Shown: piece by piece, positions 6,428 to 8,538 of the stretch | How positions within the stretch are numbered: the stretch's first letter is position 1 | Layout of the letters: each line of letters starts with the position of its first letter | Source of the DNA: an uncultured Cryomorphaceae bacterium | Lineage (GTDB): Bacteria > Bacteroidota > Bacteroidia > Flavobacteriales > Schleiferiaceae | DNA length: 8,538 nt | NCBI GenBank assembly: GCA_913049755.1 | Contig: CAJWXO010000051.1 | Coordinates: 1-8,538, forward strand | Reading direction: 5' to 3' | Made by a program: the position numbers and the translations under genes | The notes under the pieces: generated by a model | Databases searched by the model: none | Told to the model about the DNA's origin: nothing | Seen by the model: the letters and a program-made list of their open reading frames with translations, nothing else

Positions 6428-8538
6428 TTTTTAATGTTTTTTTAAGTTTAAATACAGGTTCTGCATCAATAGCTGAAATTTTTTCACCCCTAAAAATGAA
6501 TCGTCCAAGGCGTGCTCTGTCGTTCCACAATAATATAGCCGATGGATAAAAAAACAATATAAAGACAGTACCAAATAGAACTCCAAAAGCAATCGATGTA
6601 GCCATTGGAATTAAGAATTGTGCTTGCATGCTTGTTTCAGAAATCATTGGAAGTAAACCAGCAACGGTTGTCAACGAAGTAAGTAAGATCGGCCTGAAGC
6701 GCGATGCAGCGGCCAATATAGCTGCTTCTTTTATTGGTTTACCTTCTATTAATAATCCGTTGTAGCGGTCCAAGAATACTATGGCATCATTTACAAGTAC
6801 CCCGATTAAACCAATCATTCCGAAGACAGAAAGAATTGATACTGGTATGCCGACTAAACCGTGTCCTATGATTGAGCCCGCGATGCCCGATGGGATGACG
6901 AGCATTATCAAAAATGCCTGGGAAAGGCTGTTGAAATGAAGCATAAGAATCACAAACATTAAGAAAACTAACACAAGCGTTACATATTGCATAGAATCTC
7001 CTGTCTTTTGGCTCCGTTCAAATTGTCCAAGTTTTAGGGCTTCAACATTTGGGTATAATGAGGTTATTTTAGGTAATATAGAGTCAAATATTTCAGTATT
7101 GATATTAGCTACTTCTTCCGGATCAATCGTTTCTGCATCAATTTTTACAATACGCTGGCCATTTCTTCTTTTCAAGCTTTCAGGCGCCCGTCCCATTGAA
7201 TAGTCGCATATTTCTCGCAAAGGAATTCGCATGCCTTGTGCATTTTTGATTTTCATTTCAAATAGGTCATAGGTGCTATTTCGATCTTCTATTGGGTAGC
7301 GTACCCATATTTTAATCTCATCTGTCCCTATAATAACTCTTTGTGCCTCTTGTCCAAAAAATCCTTGTCTAATCTGATTTAGAACTTCCCTTTTAGACAC
7401 GCCAAATAGTTCCGCTTGCGGCTTCATTTTAAGCTGTATTTCGTTTCTGCCAGGAGGTAAATTATCTTTTATATTGATGACGCCGCTAAGCTGACCTAAA
7501 GCTTTCTTTATATCGTCTCGTGCACTCATCAGATCTGGATCGTCATTAGACGTTAGGCCAATTTCTATTTCTTTACCGAACCTATTGAAGCCACCTACAT
7601 AAAGGTTCTCAGCGATTTTACCCTGATCTAAATTATTGATTCTTTTATTGATTCGGTTCATCAGCGTATCCAGAGGTATTTCCGAATCCTCAGCATTGAC
7701 AAATACACTAATTCCACCTGTGTGGTTTCCTGCTTGGCCAATATTTTGTGTAAAGCCGATATTGCTGGTGTAGTAGGTCATTATTTCATCTCCTGATTGC
7801 TTTTTTATTCTGTTATTTTCTTCGAGTAGAATCAGTGTGGCTTGCTCGATGAATTTTTCTGTCTCTTTTTCGTTTGTGCCAGGAGTATAGGCTACTTCAA
7901 TGGTAAAAAAGTCGGGCTGAATATTTGGAAAGAACGTTGAAGATAAGGTGCCATTGACCAACATGGAAATGACAAATACGGTAAAGAATAGCGGAATGAA
8001 GAACGTAAATCGGTACCAGCTTTTAGTTTTCCCGACAAGAAGAGAAACGGTTTGTTTAAAAAGATGGTCTCTAATCCATTTTATAAAGGAATCTGCCGTG
8101 CTTCTTACTTTTGCTTCAATTGGTGATTTGGAAAAACCAGCGAACAATATAAACAGGCCAAATAGGGTTAGGGCTATTGGAAACAATATTAAATCCCAGG
8201 ATGGCTTTAATGGAAAAACAAAATAGGCTAGTACAAATAAAGCTATACCAATACACATTAAAAAAACACCCATGCCAAAACTAAAAGGTTTTTCTTTAGA
8301 TTCCTCTAAAACTGATTTTTTCGAGAGGTGAGAGGGCAGTGTAATAATTCCTTCTAGAATTGAGAAAATTAGGCATGCTATGACAACGAATGCCATTTCC
8401 CGCATCATTTCTAAGCCTTCAATAAAAAAGAGTACTGAAAATGCAACAATGGTTGTAATCACGGAGGAGCATACGGAGGGTAGTACCTCCATCGTGCCAT
8501 CGATCGCGGCTTGTTTAGCACTTTTTCCCTTTTCAAAA
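6417..8538 (-). CDS. RND efflux permease, C-terminal part (N-terminus beyond right edge)
   Basis: The frame is open through the right edge. The ATG at 8492 is internal: the residues before it (FEKGKSAKQAAIDGT) continue the conserved stretch after TM4. Numbering from that Met, visible parts are TM5-TM6 (about 9-52), an unusual extra hydrophobic hairpin (73-120), TM7 (159-181), the second periplasmic porter/docking loop (about 182-500), and TM8-TM12 (about 502-655). The TM10-TM11 region VNDAIVFLDRYN (567-578) with EGKPIKEAA and RFRPILLTSLTTVAGLLPM is typical of hydrophobe/amphiphile (HAE-type) RND pumps. The TM4 acidic proton-relay residues lie just outside the window, so proton coupling cannot be judged. 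The family uses the proton gradient to export substrates from the inner membrane or periplasm through a membrane fusion protein and TolC. The next gene is the TolC partner; the fusion protein is probably upstream. The substrate is unknown; drug, bile-salt or lipid export are all possible. Confidence 0.9.
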   Translation of the reverse strand, partial: FEKGKSAKQAAIDGTMEVLPSVCSSVITTIVAFSVLFFIEGLEMMREMAFVVIACLIFSILEGIITLPSHLSKKSVLEESKEKPFSFGMGVFLMCIGIALFVLAYFVFPLKPSWDLILFPIALTLFGLFILFAGFSKSPIEAKVRSTADSFIKWIRDHLFKQTVSLLVGKTKSWYRFTFFIPLFFTVFVISMLVNGTLSSTFFPNIQPDFFTIEVAYTPGTNEKETEKFIEQATLILLEENNRIKKQSGDEIMTYYTSNIGFTQNIGQAGNHTGGISVFVNAEDSEIPLDTLMNRINKRINNLDQGKIAENLYVGGFNRFGKEIEIGLTSNDDPDLMSARDDIKKALGQLSGVINIKDNLPPGRNEIQLKMKPQAELFGVSKREVLNQIRQGFFGQEAQRVIIGTDEIKIWVRYPIEDRNSTYDLFEMKIKNAQGMRIPLREICDYSMGRAPESLKRRNGQRIVKIDAETIDPEEVANINTEIFDSILPKITSLYPNVEALKLGQFERSQKTGDSMQYVTLVLVFLMFVILMLHFNSLSQAFLIMLVIPSGIAGSIIGHGLVGIPVSILSVFGMIGLIGVLVNDAIVFLDRYNGLLIEGKPIKEAAILAAASRFRPILLTSLTTVAGLLPMISETSMQAQFLIPMATSIAFGVLFGTVFILFFYPSAILLWNDRARLGRFIFRGEKISAIDAEPVFKLKKTLKNEH

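Noticed and set aside
7948..8226. Plus-strand open frame opposite the RND gene (and similar ones at 5664-5846 and 6084-6311)
   Set aside because: All are antisense to well-supported membrane or efflux protein coding and carry no recognisable domain.
8490..8492. ATG at 8492 as the start of the RND gene
   Set aside because: Coding continues upstream to the window edge with typical RND sequence. The protein would otherwise lack TM1-TM4 and the first periplasmic loop.

Overview
The window looks like ordinary chromosome from a member of the Bacteroidota, probably near the Flavobacteriia/Cytophagia. The DNA is AT-rich. Start codons are preceded by A-rich sequence rather than strong Shine-Dalgarno sites. 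Two intergenic regions carry the Bacteroidota promoter pattern TTG-N19-TAnnTTTG, one of them with a single mismatch. The gene content (MtaB, LhgO, a ComA-type phosphosulfolactate synthase beside a TPR gene, RND plus TolC efflux) also fits this phylum. I see no mobile element, tRNA, rRNA, CRISPR array or phage gene, and no stretch above 300 bases lacks a gene.

Layout. From 1 to 543 on the minus strand is the N-terminal part of mtaB, a tRNA methylthiotransferase cut by the left edge. A 118-base divergent intergenic region with two near-identical -7 elements separates it from lhgO (662-1873, plus), an FAD-dependent L-2-hydroxyglutarate oxidase. After a 90-base gap with its own promoter candidate comes a compact plus-strand cluster. 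It holds a long TPR protein (1964-3364), then five bases later a ComA-family phosphosulfolactate synthase (3370-4191), then a seven-bladed WD40 protein whose frame ends at 5100. The WD40 gene converges on, and overlaps by 11 bases, a minus-strand efflux operon: an RND permease (6417 to the right edge, N-terminal half outside) followed by a TolC-type outer-membrane protein (5090-6427), with an 11-base start/stop overlap.

How the genes relate. mtaB modifies tRNA and lhgO repairs or recycles a metabolite; neither has an evident link to its neighbours. TPR-ComA-WD40 looks like one transcription unit that places one soluble enzyme between two scaffold proteins. Its role is unknown, because the later coenzyme M/sulfolactate pathway genes (comB, comC) are not here. 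RND and TolC are two parts of a tripartite exporter whose membrane fusion protein would lie beyond the right edge.

The points most worth checking are these. The WD40 gene has no normal start codon in its own frame, but is joined by a -1 shift at a T8 run to an ATG that overlaps comA. The TPR-ComA-WD40 grouping is undescribed as far as I know. The RND permease has two extra membrane helices in its central cytoplasmic linker.
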